Source: Methylophaga sp. (GTDB lineage Bacteria > Pseudomonadota > Gammaproteobacteria > Nitrosococcales > Methylophagaceae). From it: 64,000 nt of DNA. The translations under genes were made by a program, and so were the position numbers. Below are positions 48,793 through 57,827 of this stretch, piece by piece. The notes under the pieces were generated by a model. It was not told the DNA's origin and ran no database searches. It was given only the letters and a program-made list of their open reading frames with translations. The stretch spans positions 1-64,000 of the forward strand of contig NZ_VENF01000004.1 of assembly GCF_009711715.1 (NCBI RefSeq). The letters are read 5' to 3'. Within the stretch, counting starts at the first letter, position 1. Each line of letters starts with the position of its first letter.

Positions 48793-49260
48793 ATGACAGC
48801 ACAAGCACAACAAACGCAGTTCGTTCATTGCATGCTGATACCGCTCCAGCAACATTATCTGCTTCTGCCCAACAGCAGCATCGCCGAAGTCATCCCACGT
48901 ACCGGTGTAGTGCAGGAACAAGCCGGTGACTCATCATGGCTGAGCTTTATTGACTGGCAGCAACAACGTTTGCCGCTAATCTATCTGGAAAACCTGCTGA
49001 CCGACGGCAATGACTCACAGTCAGCCGGTAACAAACTGTGCATTGTCAACGGCATCAATCCGGATGCCAATATCGATTTTTATGCCATTCCCTGCTCTGG
49101 TTCACCGCAGCTGATTACCCTCAATCAGGCGGCATTGCACCTGACTCACGACGATAACAATTCACCCTACCTGCACTGTCAAATCAAAATCAGTAACAAG
49201 GTGGCACTGATTCCAAATCTAGACCAGATTGAAGCCAGTATCCGCGAGCAGCAGGGCTAA
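48793..49260 (+). CDS. chpC: CheW-like protein ChpC
   Basis: A 155-residue CheW-domain protein at the end of the chp cluster. Core segments: CMLIPLQQHYLLLPNSSIAEV and LSFIDWQQQRLPLIYLENLL. In Pseudomonas, ChpC is a second adaptor for the kinase. The cheB-like chpB and cheR-like pilK genes do not follow; the next gene is slt. Confidence 0.86.
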   Translation: MTAQAQQTQFVHCMLIPLQQHYLLLPNSSIAEVIPRTGVVQEQAGDSSWLSFIDWQQQRLPLIYLENLLTDGNDSQSAGNKLCIVNGINPDANIDFYAIPCSGSPQLITLNQAALHLTHDDNNSPYLHCQIKISNKVALIPNLDQIEASIREQQG

Positions 49261-49341
49261 TTTTTCTTAAATACAATTTCCAGGTCATTTTGTGATCAGA
49301 TCCTGCTGATTTTTACCGCGCTCATGGTTTAAGATAGCGCC

Positions 49342-51288
49342 ATGCGATGGATCAAAACCCTGTTGTTTTATCTTGCCTTTCTGGCACTGCCTTCCTATGC
49401 CATTGCAAACAGTAATGCGCAGTTGGAAAAGCAGCGCCAGACCTTCCAGTTTGCGCACAAAGCGCTGCAGACCAACCAGATTTCCCTCTACCGTCAGTTT
49501 TATGACCGACTCGATGGCTATCCCTTGCAGGGCTATCTGCAATATCTTTATCTACGCCACCGGCTTGAACAGGTCTCAGCAGCATCCATTGACAGCTTTC
49601 TGAAGCAGGAAGCAGACACTTTCTATGCTGAACGGTTGCGTGCTTTCTGGCTGGACCGGCTGGCAAAGCAGCAGCGCTGGCAGGAATATCTGCAGTTCTA
49701 CCAGGCACCACAATCAGCAGAACGCGACTGCTACCATTTACAGGCCTTACTGGCGACGGGGCAAACTAACAAAGCCTTTGAGTTAACACCGAAGATGTGG
49801 CTGGTTCCTCAGTCCCAGCATAAAGCCTGCGATCCGGTTTTTGCCCGCTGGCAACAGGCAGGTCTGCTTACTGAAGACATGCGCCATCAGCGCATGATGC
49901 TCGCCCTGCGTGACAACCAGTTCGCCATCGCCAGCTATCTGGCCCGCTCAGGTCCCAATACAACGCAGGAACTGGCCTGGATTGAACGCTGGAAAACCAT
50001 ACACAGTAATCCGCTTTCGCTGTTGAATCAGTTACCGGCAGCAGCACCGGCCGACAATTCGGTCACGCTGGCCCGTGACGAAGCCCTGTCACGTGAAATT
50101 ATTGTCCATGGCCTGACCCGGCTCGCCCGCCGCTCACCGCAGCAGGCTTTTGAACAATGGCAGAAACTTCGGGATCATTATCAGTTCAGCGAGCAGGACC
50201 AAATCGCCGTTCGTCGTGCTATCGGTACCTGGGCAGCATTAAACCGTGATGACAAGGCATTGGTTTATTTCGGCAATATTCCCGGTGGCGAATGGCAGGC
50301 CCGTGCGGCTATCTGGCAACAGGACTGGCGCGCCGCTACCAAAGCCATCAAGCAGATGAATATTGATGAGCAGGCCTCAACCCGCTGGCAATACTGGCTG
50401 GGTCGGAGTCAGGCCGGACTGGGGCAGAAGGAAGCAGCCAGAGAGACCTATGCCGCCATTATCGGCCAGCGTGATTATTATTCCTTCCTTGCCTCTGACG
50501 AACTGGACCGACCCTATGCGATGAATCATCGCCCGATTGCTGTATCGGCAGAAACGCTCAATGATTTCCGCCAGCAGCCCGCGGTGCAGCGTCTGCATGA
50601 GTTCTATCAGCAGGATATGATGCTGGAGGCCCGGCGCGAAGCCTATTACCAGTCACAACATCGCAGCGATGCCGAATTGCAGATGCTGGCTACGATTACC
50701 CATGAATGGGGCTGGCATAACCAGACCATCGCCCTGCTGGGCAAGGCCCGGTATTGGGATGCCCTGGATCTGCGCTTTCCGGTTATTTTCGATAAGGCGA
50801 TGCGGCAAGCCGGTCAAAATACCGGCCTCGATCCTTCCTGGCTGCTTGCGATCGCTCGTCAGGAGAGTGCCTTCAACCCCACCGCCCGCTCCCATGCCGG
50901 CGCACTGGGTCTGATGCAGTTGATGCCTGATACCGGTCGTCTTATATCCAAACTGATTAACCGGCCGCTCAAACAACTGGATGAGCTCTATCACCCGGAA
51001 CGTAATATCGAACTGGGCAGTGCTTATCTCAAGCGCATGCTGGATGAAAACCAGCGTAATCCGGTTCTCGCCACCGCTGCCTATAATGCTGGCCCGCACC
51101 GGGTCAAAAACTGGTTGCCCACGCAACGTCTCGATGCCACCATCTGGGCGGAAAACATTCCCTATAACGAAACCCGTCACTACGTGCAGACGGTGATGAG
51201 CTATGCCGCGATTTTCGACAGTCAACGAAACCAGGCCATTAAACCGTTGTCAGAACGTATGCCTGCAATCAAACCCAAAACACCTTAG
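49342..51288 (+). CDS. slt: Soluble lytic murein transglycosylase Slt
   Basis: A periplasmic enzyme that cleaves the MurNAc-GlcNAc bond with formation of anhydro-MurNAc. A signal peptide (about 1-22, AIA) precedes a long alpha-helical superhelix domain (about 30-455) and a lysozyme-like C-terminal domain (about 470-620). The catalytic Glu is E508 (RQESAFNPTARS), with the GALGLMQLMPDTG segment after it. Length 648. The gene ends nine bases before cca. Confidence 0.95.
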   Translation: MRWIKTLLFYLAFLALPSYAIANSNAQLEKQRQTFQFAHKALQTNQISLYRQFYDRLDGYPLQGYLQYLYLRHRLEQVSAASIDSFLKQEADTFYAERLRAFWLDRLAKQQRWQEYLQFYQAPQSAERDCYHLQALLATGQTNKAFELTPKMWLVPQSQHKACDPVFARWQQAGLLTEDMRHQRMMLALRDNQFAIASYLARSGPNTTQELAWIERWKTIHSNPLSLLNQLPAAAPADNSVTLARDEALSREIIVHGLTRLARRSPQQAFEQWQKLRDHYQFSEQDQIAVRRAIGTWAALNRDDKALVYFGNIPGGEWQARAAIWQQDWRAATKAIKQMNIDEQASTRWQYWLGRSQAGLGQKEAARETYAAIIGQRDYYSFLASDELDRPYAMNHRPIAVSAETLNDFRQQPAVQRLHEFYQQDMMLEARREAYYQSQHRSDAELQMLATITHEWGWHNQTIALLGKARYWDALDLRFPVIFDKAMRQAGQNTGLDPSWLLAIARQESAFNPTARSHAGALGLMQLMPDTGRLISKLINRPLKQLDELYHPERNIELGSAYLKRMLDENQRNPVLATAAYNAGPHRVKNWLPTQRLDATIWAENIPYNETRHYVQTVMSYAAIFDSQRNQAIKPLSERMPAIKPKTP

Positions 51289-51297
51289 GCTGTTGTT

Positions 51298-52524
51298 ATG
51301 CAATGTTTTCTAGTAGGCGGCTGTGTCCGTGACCAACTGCTGGGGCTGCCGGTTAAAGACCGTGACTGGGTCGTGGTCGGCGCCGATCCGCAAACCATGC
51401 TCACCCAGGGTTTCAGACCGGTGGGCAAGGACTTCCCCGTGTTTCTCCACCCGGAAACCCAGGAAGAATATGCGCTCGCCCGTACCGAACGTAAGTCTGG
51501 CCGCGGCTACCATGGTTTCAGTTTTCATGCCGCACCTGATGTCACGCTGGAACAGGATCTGGCGCGTCGCGATCTGACTATCAATGCCATTGCCGAAGAT
51601 GAAAACGGTCAGATTATCGATCCTTTTAACGGTCAGGATGATCTGCGTAATGGCATTCTTCGTCATGTGTCGCCCGCGTTTGCCGGAGATCCGGTTCGTG
51701 TCCTGAGAATCGCGCGCTTTGCCGCCCGTTTCGGCTTCAAAATTGCTGACGAAACCAAAGCCCTGATCGCCCAGATGATTGCCAACGGTGAGCTGGAATT
51801 TCTGGTGCCGGAACGCGTCTGGCAGGAACTTGCCAAAGCCCTGCAAAGCGACCAGCCTTCGCTGTTTTTCACCACGTTACGTGAAGTTGGCGCACTCAAA
51901 GTGCTGTTTCCTGAGGTCGATGCTCTGTTCGGTGTGCCCCAGCATCCCAAGTGGCACCCGGAAGTCGATACCGGCGTCCATGTGATGATGGTCATCGATC
52001 AGGCTGCCAGGCTTTCTGAGGATCTGTCGGTGCGCTTCGCCGCACTCTGTCATGATCTCGGTAAAGGCCAAACCCCGGCCGATATTTTGCCCAGTCATAA
52101 AGGTCATGAAGCCACCAGCATCAGCCTGACCCGGAATCTGTGTGAACGGCTGCGGGTGCCAAAAGAAACCGCTACCCTTGCTGTCAAAGTGGCCGAGTTC
52201 CACACTGATGTACACCTGCTGTTTGAGCTCGATGCGAAGCGGGTACTGCATGTGCTGGAGGGCGTTGACAGCTTCCGCCGGCCCGAGCGTTTCCAACAGT
52301 ACCTGCTTGCCGGTGAAGCCGATTTCCGCGGGCGGCCTGGCTATGAAGATGCACCGATGCCTGAGGGCCCTGCTTTCCAGGCCTGCTATGAAGCTGCAGC
52401 CGCCGTCTCCGCCACTGAATTTATTGAAGCCGGCCTGTCCGGTATCGCGATTGGCGAGGCGATTCGTCAGAGACGACTCGAGTTAATAGAACAGACCCTC
52501 GAAGCCTATCGACCTGCAGCCTGA
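51298..52524 (+). CDS. cca: Multifunctional CCA-adding enzyme
   Basis: Adds or repairs the CCA end of tRNA without a template. The polymerase motif GGCVRDQLLG (about residues 7-16) and KDRDWVVVG are followed by the RRDLTINAIA segment. The C-terminal HD domain (about 225-340: AALCHDLGKGQTP) gives phosphatase/phosphodiesterase activities in the gammaproteobacterial type. Length 408 residues. The start at 51298 follows slt closely, so the two may be cotranscribed. Confidence 0.97.
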   Translation: MQCFLVGGCVRDQLLGLPVKDRDWVVVGADPQTMLTQGFRPVGKDFPVFLHPETQEEYALARTERKSGRGYHGFSFHAAPDVTLEQDLARRDLTINAIAEDENGQIIDPFNGQDDLRNGILRHVSPAFAGDPVRVLRIARFAARFGFKIADETKALIAQMIANGELEFLVPERVWQELAKALQSDQPSLFFTTLREVGALKVLFPEVDALFGVPQHPKWHPEVDTGVHVMMVIDQAARLSEDLSVRFAALCHDLGKGQTPADILPSHKGHEATSISLTRNLCERLRVPKETATLAVKVAEFHTDVHLLFELDAKRVLHVLEGVDSFRRPERFQQYLLAGEADFRGRPGYEDAPMPEGPAFQACYEAAAAVSATEFIEAGLSGIAIGEAIRQRRLELIEQTLEAYRPAA

Positions 52525-52629
52525 TCCCGTCAGCTGAAAAACCTGTACTGATAAAGGCTTGCAAGATTACAGGCCGCCCCCATATCACGTATAATCCGCT
52601 TATTTTTGGACTTTAATTTAGGACTTATC

Positions 52630-53613
52630 ATGAGCAGTGAACTCTCAGCCAACTGGACCAGCGTCAATGCTGCCTGCCAGCCGCTGGTCGATGCATTGAT
52701 TGCCGATGCGCAGGCCCTCAACCTGGAAATCAGTACTCTGGAAAACGGTACCCGTATCGTTGATGCCGGTATCAACTGCAAAGGCGGGCTGGAAGCCGGC
52801 CGCCGCATCGGTGAAATCTGCATGGGTGGTCTTGGTACTGCTTCGCTGGGCACCAACAGTGGCTTTGACAACTGGCCCTGGTCGGTTAATGTTCACGCCA
52901 AGACCCCCGTGCTGAGCTGCTTGGGCAGTCAATATGCCGGCTGGAGCCTTTCGCATAAAAGTGAAGACAGCAAGTTTTTTGCGCTGGGCTCAGGCCCCGG
53001 TCGTGCGCTGGCTGCTCGAGAGGAACTGTTCAAGGAATTCGGCTATCAGGATAAAGCCGATTCGACCGTCATTGTGCTGGAAGTCGACAGCTTCCCACCG
53101 GTTGAGGTCGCTGAAAAAGTCGCTGATAACTGCGGCATCAAAGCAGAAAACCTGACTTTTATTCTGACACCGACTTCGAGTCTGGCCGGTGTCATGCAGA
53201 TCGCGATACGAGTTCTCGAAGTCGCGATGCATAAAGCCCATGAACTGCATTTCCCGCTGGAAAAAATTGTCGACGGTTACGGTGTAACACCAGTTGCACC
53301 GCCTGGCGGTGACTTTATGACCGCCATGGGCCGCACCAATGATGCGATTCTGTTCGGTGGTCAGGTGCATCTCTTTGTCGATGCGACTGACGAGGAAGCC
53401 AGAGATCTGGCAGAGAAAATGCCCAGCAATACCTCCTCCGACTACGGCCGTCCATTCGCTGAGATATTTAAAGCTTACGAATATGACTTCTTCAAAATCG
53501 ACGGCAGCCTGTTCAGCCCCGGTAAGGTGATTGTCACCAATACCAATAGCGGTAAGAGCTTCAGCGCCGGCGAACTGAACCGTGACCTGCTGAATCAGTC
53601 TTTCGGCCTGTAA
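52630..53613 (+). CDS. mch: Methenyltetrahydromethanopterin cyclohydrolase Mch
   Basis: Hydrolyses N5,N10-methenyl- to N5-formyl-tetrahydromethanopterin, part of formaldehyde oxidation in methylotrophs. Family segments: [22 protein letters not shown] near residue 55 (quoted in part: [16 protein letters not shown]), [12 protein letters not shown] and [18 protein letters not shown]. Length about 327, normal. The ATG at 52630 has AGGA upstream; a TTG at 52606 lacks a site. It is the first gene of the rightward C1 block, with orf5 starting after four bases. Confidence 0.96.
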   Translation: MSSELSANWTSVNAACQPLVDALIADAQALNLEISTLENGTRIVDAGINCKGGLEAGRRIGEICMGGLGTASLGTNSGFDNWPWSVNVHAKTPVLSCLGSQYAGWSLSHKSEDSKFFALGSGPGRALAAREELFKEFGYQDKADSTVIVLEVDSFPPVEVAEKVADNCGIKAENLTFILTPTSSLAGVMQIAIRVLEVAMHKAHELHFPLEKIVDGYGVTPVAPPGGDFMTAMGRTNDAILFGGQVHLFVDATDEEARDLAEKMPSNTSSDYGRPFAEIFKAYEYDFFKIDGSLFSPGKVIVTNTNSGKSFSAGELNRDLLNQSFGL

Positions 53614-53617
53614 ATTT

Positions 53618-54535
53618 ATGAGCGCACCCCGCGTCGTCATTTTCAACGATACCCATGGCTGGCACAGTGCGCAGTTAACGGCGGCACTGAGCCGGCTGGG
53701 TATCGAGGCGGTACTGACTGATCTGGCCGAATGCCGGATTGATCTGGATTCTGCGACCGGCCTTTATATTCCCAGTTTTGACAACGAGTTACCAGCCGCT
53801 GCCATTGTGCGGGGTATTGCACCGGGTTTTCTGGAGCAGATCACGCTGCGCATGGATGTTTTGCACACCCTGGCAGAGCTCGGTGTGGCGGTTCTGAATC
53901 CGGCCACGGCCATCGAACATACCGTCGACAAAGCCCGCACCTCGCTGCGTCTGCATCTGGCCGGCCTGAGGACACCACGCACCTGGGCCTGTGAAAATGC
54001 CAACGCCGCCAGCACCATCGTTGAACGCGAGCTGGCAGCAGGTCAGTTGCTGGTGATGAAACCGCTGTTCGGATGTCAGGGTAAGGGAATTGCCTTAATA
54101 GAAACCCTGTCTCAGTTTGAGCAGCAGGCGCCTGTGGGTGACGCCTTTTACCTCCAGCAATATGTCGCACCCGAACAGGCTGGTGCCTGGCAGGACTGGC
54201 GTCTGCTGGTTATTGATGGCGAAGTCTGTGCCGCCATGTCTCGTCGTTCCAATCACTGGATCACTAATTTTGCCCAGGGTGCCAGTTGCTTCGCGACGCC
54301 GGTTTCTGAGGACATGCGTCAGTTAGCCATCCGCGCGACAGCTGCAGTGCAGGCAGATTATGCCGGTGTCGACTTGATACGCGGCCATGACGGCCAGTTC
54401 ACTGTGCTGGAAGTCAACAGCGTGCCGGCCTGGAAAGGTCTGTATCAGGCCACTGGTGCCGATATCGCCGGGACCCTCGCTCACGCTGTTAATCAACGTA
54501 TTATGGCGGGGTTGGCATCGAATCATGCTGTCTGA
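53618..54535 (+). CDS. ATP-grasp ligase of the H4MPT gene cluster (Orf5-like, RimK family)
   Basis: A RimK-like ATP-grasp enzyme of 305 residues, matching the protein called Orf5 in methylotroph methanopterin clusters. ATP-grasp features: the lysine in VMKPLFGCQGKGI, the acidic FYLQQYV segment and the metal-binding FTVLEVNSVPAWKG. Family relatives add glutamate to methanopterin in archaea (MptN), so a role in tail glutamylation is plausible but not proven. Its end overlaps the start of the next gene by 11 bases. Confidence 0.88.
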   Translation: MSAPRVVIFNDTHGWHSAQLTAALSRLGIEAVLTDLAECRIDLDSATGLYIPSFDNELPAAAIVRGIAPGFLEQITLRMDVLHTLAELGVAVLNPATAIEHTVDKARTSLRLHLAGLRTPRTWACENANAASTIVERELAAGQLLVMKPLFGCQGKGIALIETLSQFEQQAPVGDAFYLQQYVAPEQAGAWQDWRLLVIDGEVCAAMSRRSNHWITNFAQGASCFATPVSEDMRQLAIRATAAVQADYAGVDLIRGHDGQFTVLEVNSVPAWKGLYQATGADIAGTLAHAVNQRIMAGLASNHAV

Positions 54536-55394
54536 ATCGGAGATAGCTGAATCCGTATTCTGGGCCTGTGAACAAGAGGTCCGTGCACCCAAACCGGGCA
54601 ACGTCAATTGTTTCAGCGATGGTCACAATATGGCCGTTGATGATTTTATCCACAGTGCCCGTGCCATTGCCCCGGTAATGGCCCGTCCCGGCCTCGGCGT
54701 CGGTGAGCGGATTCTCAGTGCGATAGAGGCCACCCGGCAAGTCGTTAGCTGCAATACCAATCTCGGTATTGTGCTGTTATTCGCCCCCTTGTGCTGTGCT
54801 ATCGAACAGTGTGAACGTTTTGAAGATCTCTCTGCCGAACTGGCCAGCGTCCTTGAAAATCTCAGTGTTGAGGATGCCAAACTGGCTTATCGGGCAATCA
54901 GAATGGCCGAGGCCGGTGGCCTGGGTCAACATCCGGAGCAGGATATTAGCGGAGATCCAAGCGTTACCCTGTTAGAGGCCATGCAAATGGCGGCTGAACG
55001 GGATCAGATAGCCCTGCAATATGTAAGTAATTTCAACACATTATGGAAAACCGGATTGCCGGGATTGACAAGCGCGCTGAATTCTGGAGAAAGTGTTGAA
55101 TGGGCCACGGCTTTCGCGTATCTTAAGCTCTTATCAGAGGCTCCCGACAGCTTGATTTGTCGCAAGCAATCCAGGGAGCAGGCGACCGCAGTGACAGAAA
55201 AGGCAAAACAACTTGTTTTTGAAATGAATAAAAACAGTACGTTAAATGCTTATTTAGATCGGCTCACTGCCTGGGACAACGAATTAAAGCAGAATGCCAT
55301 CAATCCGGGTACCACCGCAGACCTTGTCGCGGCCACGCTGTTGCTTCACGCATTTCAGCGCCGGCTTTCTGCTGACCGAATTTCAGTACCATGA
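54525..55394 (+). CDS. CitG-family protein of the H4MPT cluster (Orf7-like)
   Basis: A 289-residue protein resembling triphosphoribosyl-dephospho-CoA synthase (CitG), called Orf7 in methylotroph clusters. Key segments: CEQEVRAPKPGNVN, HNMAVDDFIHSA, NTNLGIVLLFAPL and GGLGQHPEQDISGDPS. CitG moves a ribose-phosphate unit; here a link to assembly of the methanopterin side chain is only an inference from context. It overlaps orf5 by 11 bases. fae follows after 82 bases that carry a separate RBS hairpin. Confidence 0.85.
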   Translation: MLSESEIAESVFWACEQEVRAPKPGNVNCFSDGHNMAVDDFIHSARAIAPVMARPGLGVGERILSAIEATRQVVSCNTNLGIVLLFAPLCCAIEQCERFEDLSAELASVLENLSVEDAKLAYRAIRMAEAGGLGQHPEQDISGDPSVTLLEAMQMAAERDQIALQYVSNFNTLWKTGLPGLTSALNSGESVEWATAFAYLKLLSEAPDSLICRKQSREQATAVTEKAKQLVFEMNKNSTLNAYLDRLTAWDNELKQNAINPGTTADLVAATLLLHAFQRRLSADRISVP

Positions 55395-55447
55395 TGCATC
55401 CAGCGGACGGCACTGAGCAGGTGATACGTTCCTTTATTACGTATAAA

Positions 55448-55470
55448 CCCTTCCTTGAAAGCAAGGAGGG
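55448..55470 (+). promoter_or_regulatory. Hairpin enclosing the fae ribosome binding site
   Basis: CCCTTCCTTG-AAAG-CAAGGAGGG forms a 9-bp stem with one bulged T and a four-base loop. The 3' arm is the AAGGAGG Shine-Dalgarno sequence of fae, so ribosome access would depend on the stem opening. Confidence 0.6.
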
Positions 55471-55476
55471 AAAAAA

Positions 55477-56037
55477 ATGAGCCTTTTTGACAATTTTTTT
55501 GGAACAGGAAAATACAACATGCCAGTAATCGATCGCGTACTTGTAGGTGAATCGCTGGTCATCGAAGACGGTGACCTGGACAACGTCGCACACATTGATC
55601 TTCTTATGGGCCCGCGCGGTTCAGCTGCAGAAGATGCTTTCTGCCGGACACTGACTGACCAGAAGCAAGGGGTAAATGGTCTGTTGGCAGTGGTTGCACC
55701 TAACCTGATGGTTAAACCTGCAACCGTCATGTTCAACAAAGTCACCATCAAAAACATGAAACAAGCCGTTCAAATGTTCGGCCCTGCACAGCGTGGTGTT
55801 TCCCTGGCTGTCGCTGAGTGTGTTGAAGACGGTACTATCCCTGCCGGTGAAGCTGATGACTGCTTTATCTGTGTGGGTGTTTTCATCTCACCAACCGCTG
55901 ACAGCGATGACAAGATCCAGGACTGGAACTACCGTGCAACTAAAGAAGCGATCAAACGCGCTGTTGCCCGTGAGCCGAAAGCGGCTGACGTTGTAGCGCA
56001 ATACAAATCTTCTGAACACCCATTCGGTGCCAAGTAA
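55477..56037 (+). CDS. fae: Formaldehyde-activating enzyme Fae
   Basis: Speeds the condensation of formaldehyde with tetrahydromethanopterin to methylene-H4MPT. Signature segments: [24 protein letters not shown] (with the catalytic-type His, H39 here), [28 protein letters not shown] and the C-terminal HPFGAK. It has an N-terminal extension of 14 residues ([14 protein letters not shown]) before the usual start MPVIDR. The 55477 start has a very strong GGAGG; an ATG at 55519 has AGGAAAA and fits the family length. The product is 186 or 172 residues. Confidence 0.96.
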   Translation: MSLFDNFFGTGKYNMPVIDRVLVGESLVIEDGDLDNVAHIDLLMGPRGSAAEDAFCRTLTDQKQGVNGLLAVVAPNLMVKPATVMFNKVTIKNMKQAVQMFGPAQRGVSLAVAECVEDGTIPAGEADDCFICVGVFISPTADSDDKIQDWNYRATKEAIKRAVAREPKAADVVAQYKSSEHPFGAK

Positions 56038-56054
56038 GATTTAAAGCTGTTGAT

Positions 56055-56082
56055 AAACTGCCCTTCTTCGGAGGGGCGGTTT
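56055..56082. terminator. Intrinsic terminator between fae and the HisA-like gene
   Basis: AAACTGCCCTTC-TTCG-GAGGGGCGGTTT: a 12-bp stem with two G-T pairs and a TTCG loop, followed on the right by a T-rich stretch. It lies between the convergent stops. Confidence 0.8.
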
Positions 56083-56084
56083 CA

Positions 56085-56798
56085 TCATTTTTTCAACAGG
56101 CGCTTCAGTGATGCTTTACTAAGTGCACCAGTGTGTAATGCACTGGCTATAAGAACCCCTTTGGCTCCAGTTCGCTGCGCCTGAATCAAATCTGCTTCAT
56201 TACGGATACCTCCTGCAAGATACCAGTCCACTGCCTGAGACTGGCTCAGCAGGGTGCGAAGCCATTGTAAATCCGGGCCCTGGTCCGCACCGACACGATC
56301 CAGATTCATCAGAATCATCTTTCGGGTCCACCATTTCGGTTGTGAGAATAACTCCCCATTCCCCAGGTTAGTCTCTTTTTTCTTGTCCAGAGACAAAATC
56401 AATCTTGATGCACTATCTGCTTGCATCAGCATCTCAGTCTCCACCAGTGTCTCACTCCCAACCACCAGCTGCAGATTGCTGATGTCGTCATAGGCTGCCA
56501 CTTCGTGCGCCCGTTTAATACCACTGTCCAGCCAGAACGCCGTTTGCGGAAACTGGCGACACAGCTCGCGGTAAAAACTCTCTTGCTGACAGCGCTGCTC
56601 TATTGCATCAAGATCAGCAATGTAAATACAGGGAAATGGCAGCCATGCCAACAGGTCCGAAATGACCTCAGCCGGCTCTGCTGATGGCGTCAGTACCGAT
56701 TTCAAAACAGGGTAATTTTGACGATTGCCACCACGGGCATGAACAACGATCCCGCCGCGGATATCGATGACCGGTATAATCTGCAACATAAAATGCAT
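56085..56798 (-). CDS. HisA/HisF-like TIM barrel protein of the C1 cluster
   Basis: A beta/alpha barrel protein of about 237 residues. It starts like HisA (MLQIIPVIDIRGG) and retains two Asp residues at the catalytic positions of HisA (D in VIDIRGG and in LSLDKKKE), with phosphate loops near VDWYLAGGIRN and GVLIASALHTG. The usual his genes are absent. HisA-like genes occur in methylotroph C1 clusters, so it probably belongs to cofactor synthesis; it may replace an MfnB-like furan-forming step. I took the ATG at 56798 (or 56789). Its mRNA is convergent with fae and divergent from the mfnD-like gene. Confidence 0.78.
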   Translation of the reverse strand: MHFMLQIIPVIDIRGGIVVHARGGNRQNYPVLKSVLTPSAEPAEVISDLLAWLPFPCIYIADLDAIEQRCQQESFYRELCRQFPQTAFWLDSGIKRAHEVAAYDDISNLQLVVGSETLVETEMLMQADSASRLILSLDKKKETNLGNGELFSQPKWWTRKMILMNLDRVGADQGPDLQWLRTLLSQSQAVDWYLAGGIRNEADLIQAQRTGAKGVLIASALHTGALSKASLKRLLKK

Positions 56799-56866
56799 TC
56801 TTCTCTTATCCGGGTCGCTGAAATTCATTACCCGGCATGAAAACCAATGAGTTTCAAACAGCATCA

Positions 56867-57826
56867 ATGACGCTATTTATCTATGAACATCTTACCAGCG
56901 GGGCGCTGGCTGATGAGGCAATTTCTCCGTCACTGCTGCAGGAAGGTGAGGCCATGCTCGCTGCAATCTGTCATGATATTACGGCCTTGGGTTGTCACAT
57001 TACGGTGATGCGCGACAGCAGGCTGCCAGCGCTGAGCGATTCAACCGGGCTTATCTCAACAGTGTGGGTCGACAGTCCGGCAACTTATCGTCAGATCTGG
57101 CAGCAGAGCCTCAACCAGTTCCAACAGTTTCTGATCATTGCCCCTGAAACCAACGGCTTGCTCGGACAACTGGTCACTGAACTTGAGCAGAGGCAGAAAC
57201 ATCACCTTGGCTCTAGCGCTGGCGCCATAAAACTATGTACTGATAAGCTATTATCCAGCCAGTGGCTGATTGAGCATGGCATTGCTACTCCCCGCACCGT
57301 CAACGCCGCCGCATGGTTGAGAACATCGGCTGCGGCCACAGAAGCTGGCTGGATTATCAAGCCACAAGATGGCGCCGGTTGTGAACAGACTTTCAGAATG
57401 TCTGCCCCACAGGCCAGAAGCTATCTCAAGAGCTTAGCCCCCAGCGTACTTGCGCAACAGATTGTGCAACCTTATATCGAAGGTACGCCACTGAGTCTGA
57501 GCTTGTTGATTACTGACAGCGATATCCAGGTTTTGTCGGTGAACCGGCAGCATATTGAAGAGTCGGACCATCAATTACATCTCAGCCGCTGCGAAGCAGG
57601 CCAGCAGGATCTGATTAAAGCGGCGGAGGCCAGCAGGCTGACACAGCAGATTCATGCTACGATTCCTGGACTGTGGGGCTTCGTCGGTATTGACCTGGTG
57701 CAGTCCCATGATGCGCTCTGGCTAATTGAAATTAACCCAAGACTGACCGTCTCCTATGCCGAAGCTGCACTGAGGCAGGGCCATAACCCGGCATTATCTT
57801 TACAGCCATATCTTCAAGAGGACTAA
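56867..57826 (+). CDS. ATP-grasp ligase, MfnD/Orf17-like (tyramine-glutamate ligase type)
   Basis: An ATP-grasp enzyme of about 319 residues in the C1 block. The start MTLFIYEHLTSGALAD is typical of MfnD-like proteins, which in archaea ligate glutamate to tyramine in methanofuran synthesis. ATP-grasp residues: WIIKPQDGAGCE, QPYIEGTPLSLSLL, and LWLIEINPRLTVSYAEA at the metal site. A longer frame from 56837 is possible. The start region faces the HisA-like gene. The function is inferred from the neighbouring MfnF-, MfnE- and MfnA-like genes. Confidence 0.82.
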   Translation: MTLFIYEHLTSGALADEAISPSLLQEGEAMLAAICHDITALGCHITVMRDSRLPALSDSTGLISTVWVDSPATYRQIWQQSLNQFQQFLIIAPETNGLLGQLVTELEQRQKHHLGSSAGAIKLCTDKLLSSQWLIEHGIATPRTVNAAAWLRTSAAATEAGWIIKPQDGAGCEQTFRMSAPQARSYLKSLAPSVLAQQIVQPYIEGTPLSLSLLITDSDIQVLSVNRQHIEESDHQLHLSRCEAGQQDLIKAAEASRLTQQIHATIPGLWGFVGIDLVQSHDALWLIEINPRLTVSYAEAALRQGHNPALSLQPYLQED

Positions 57827-57827
57827 A

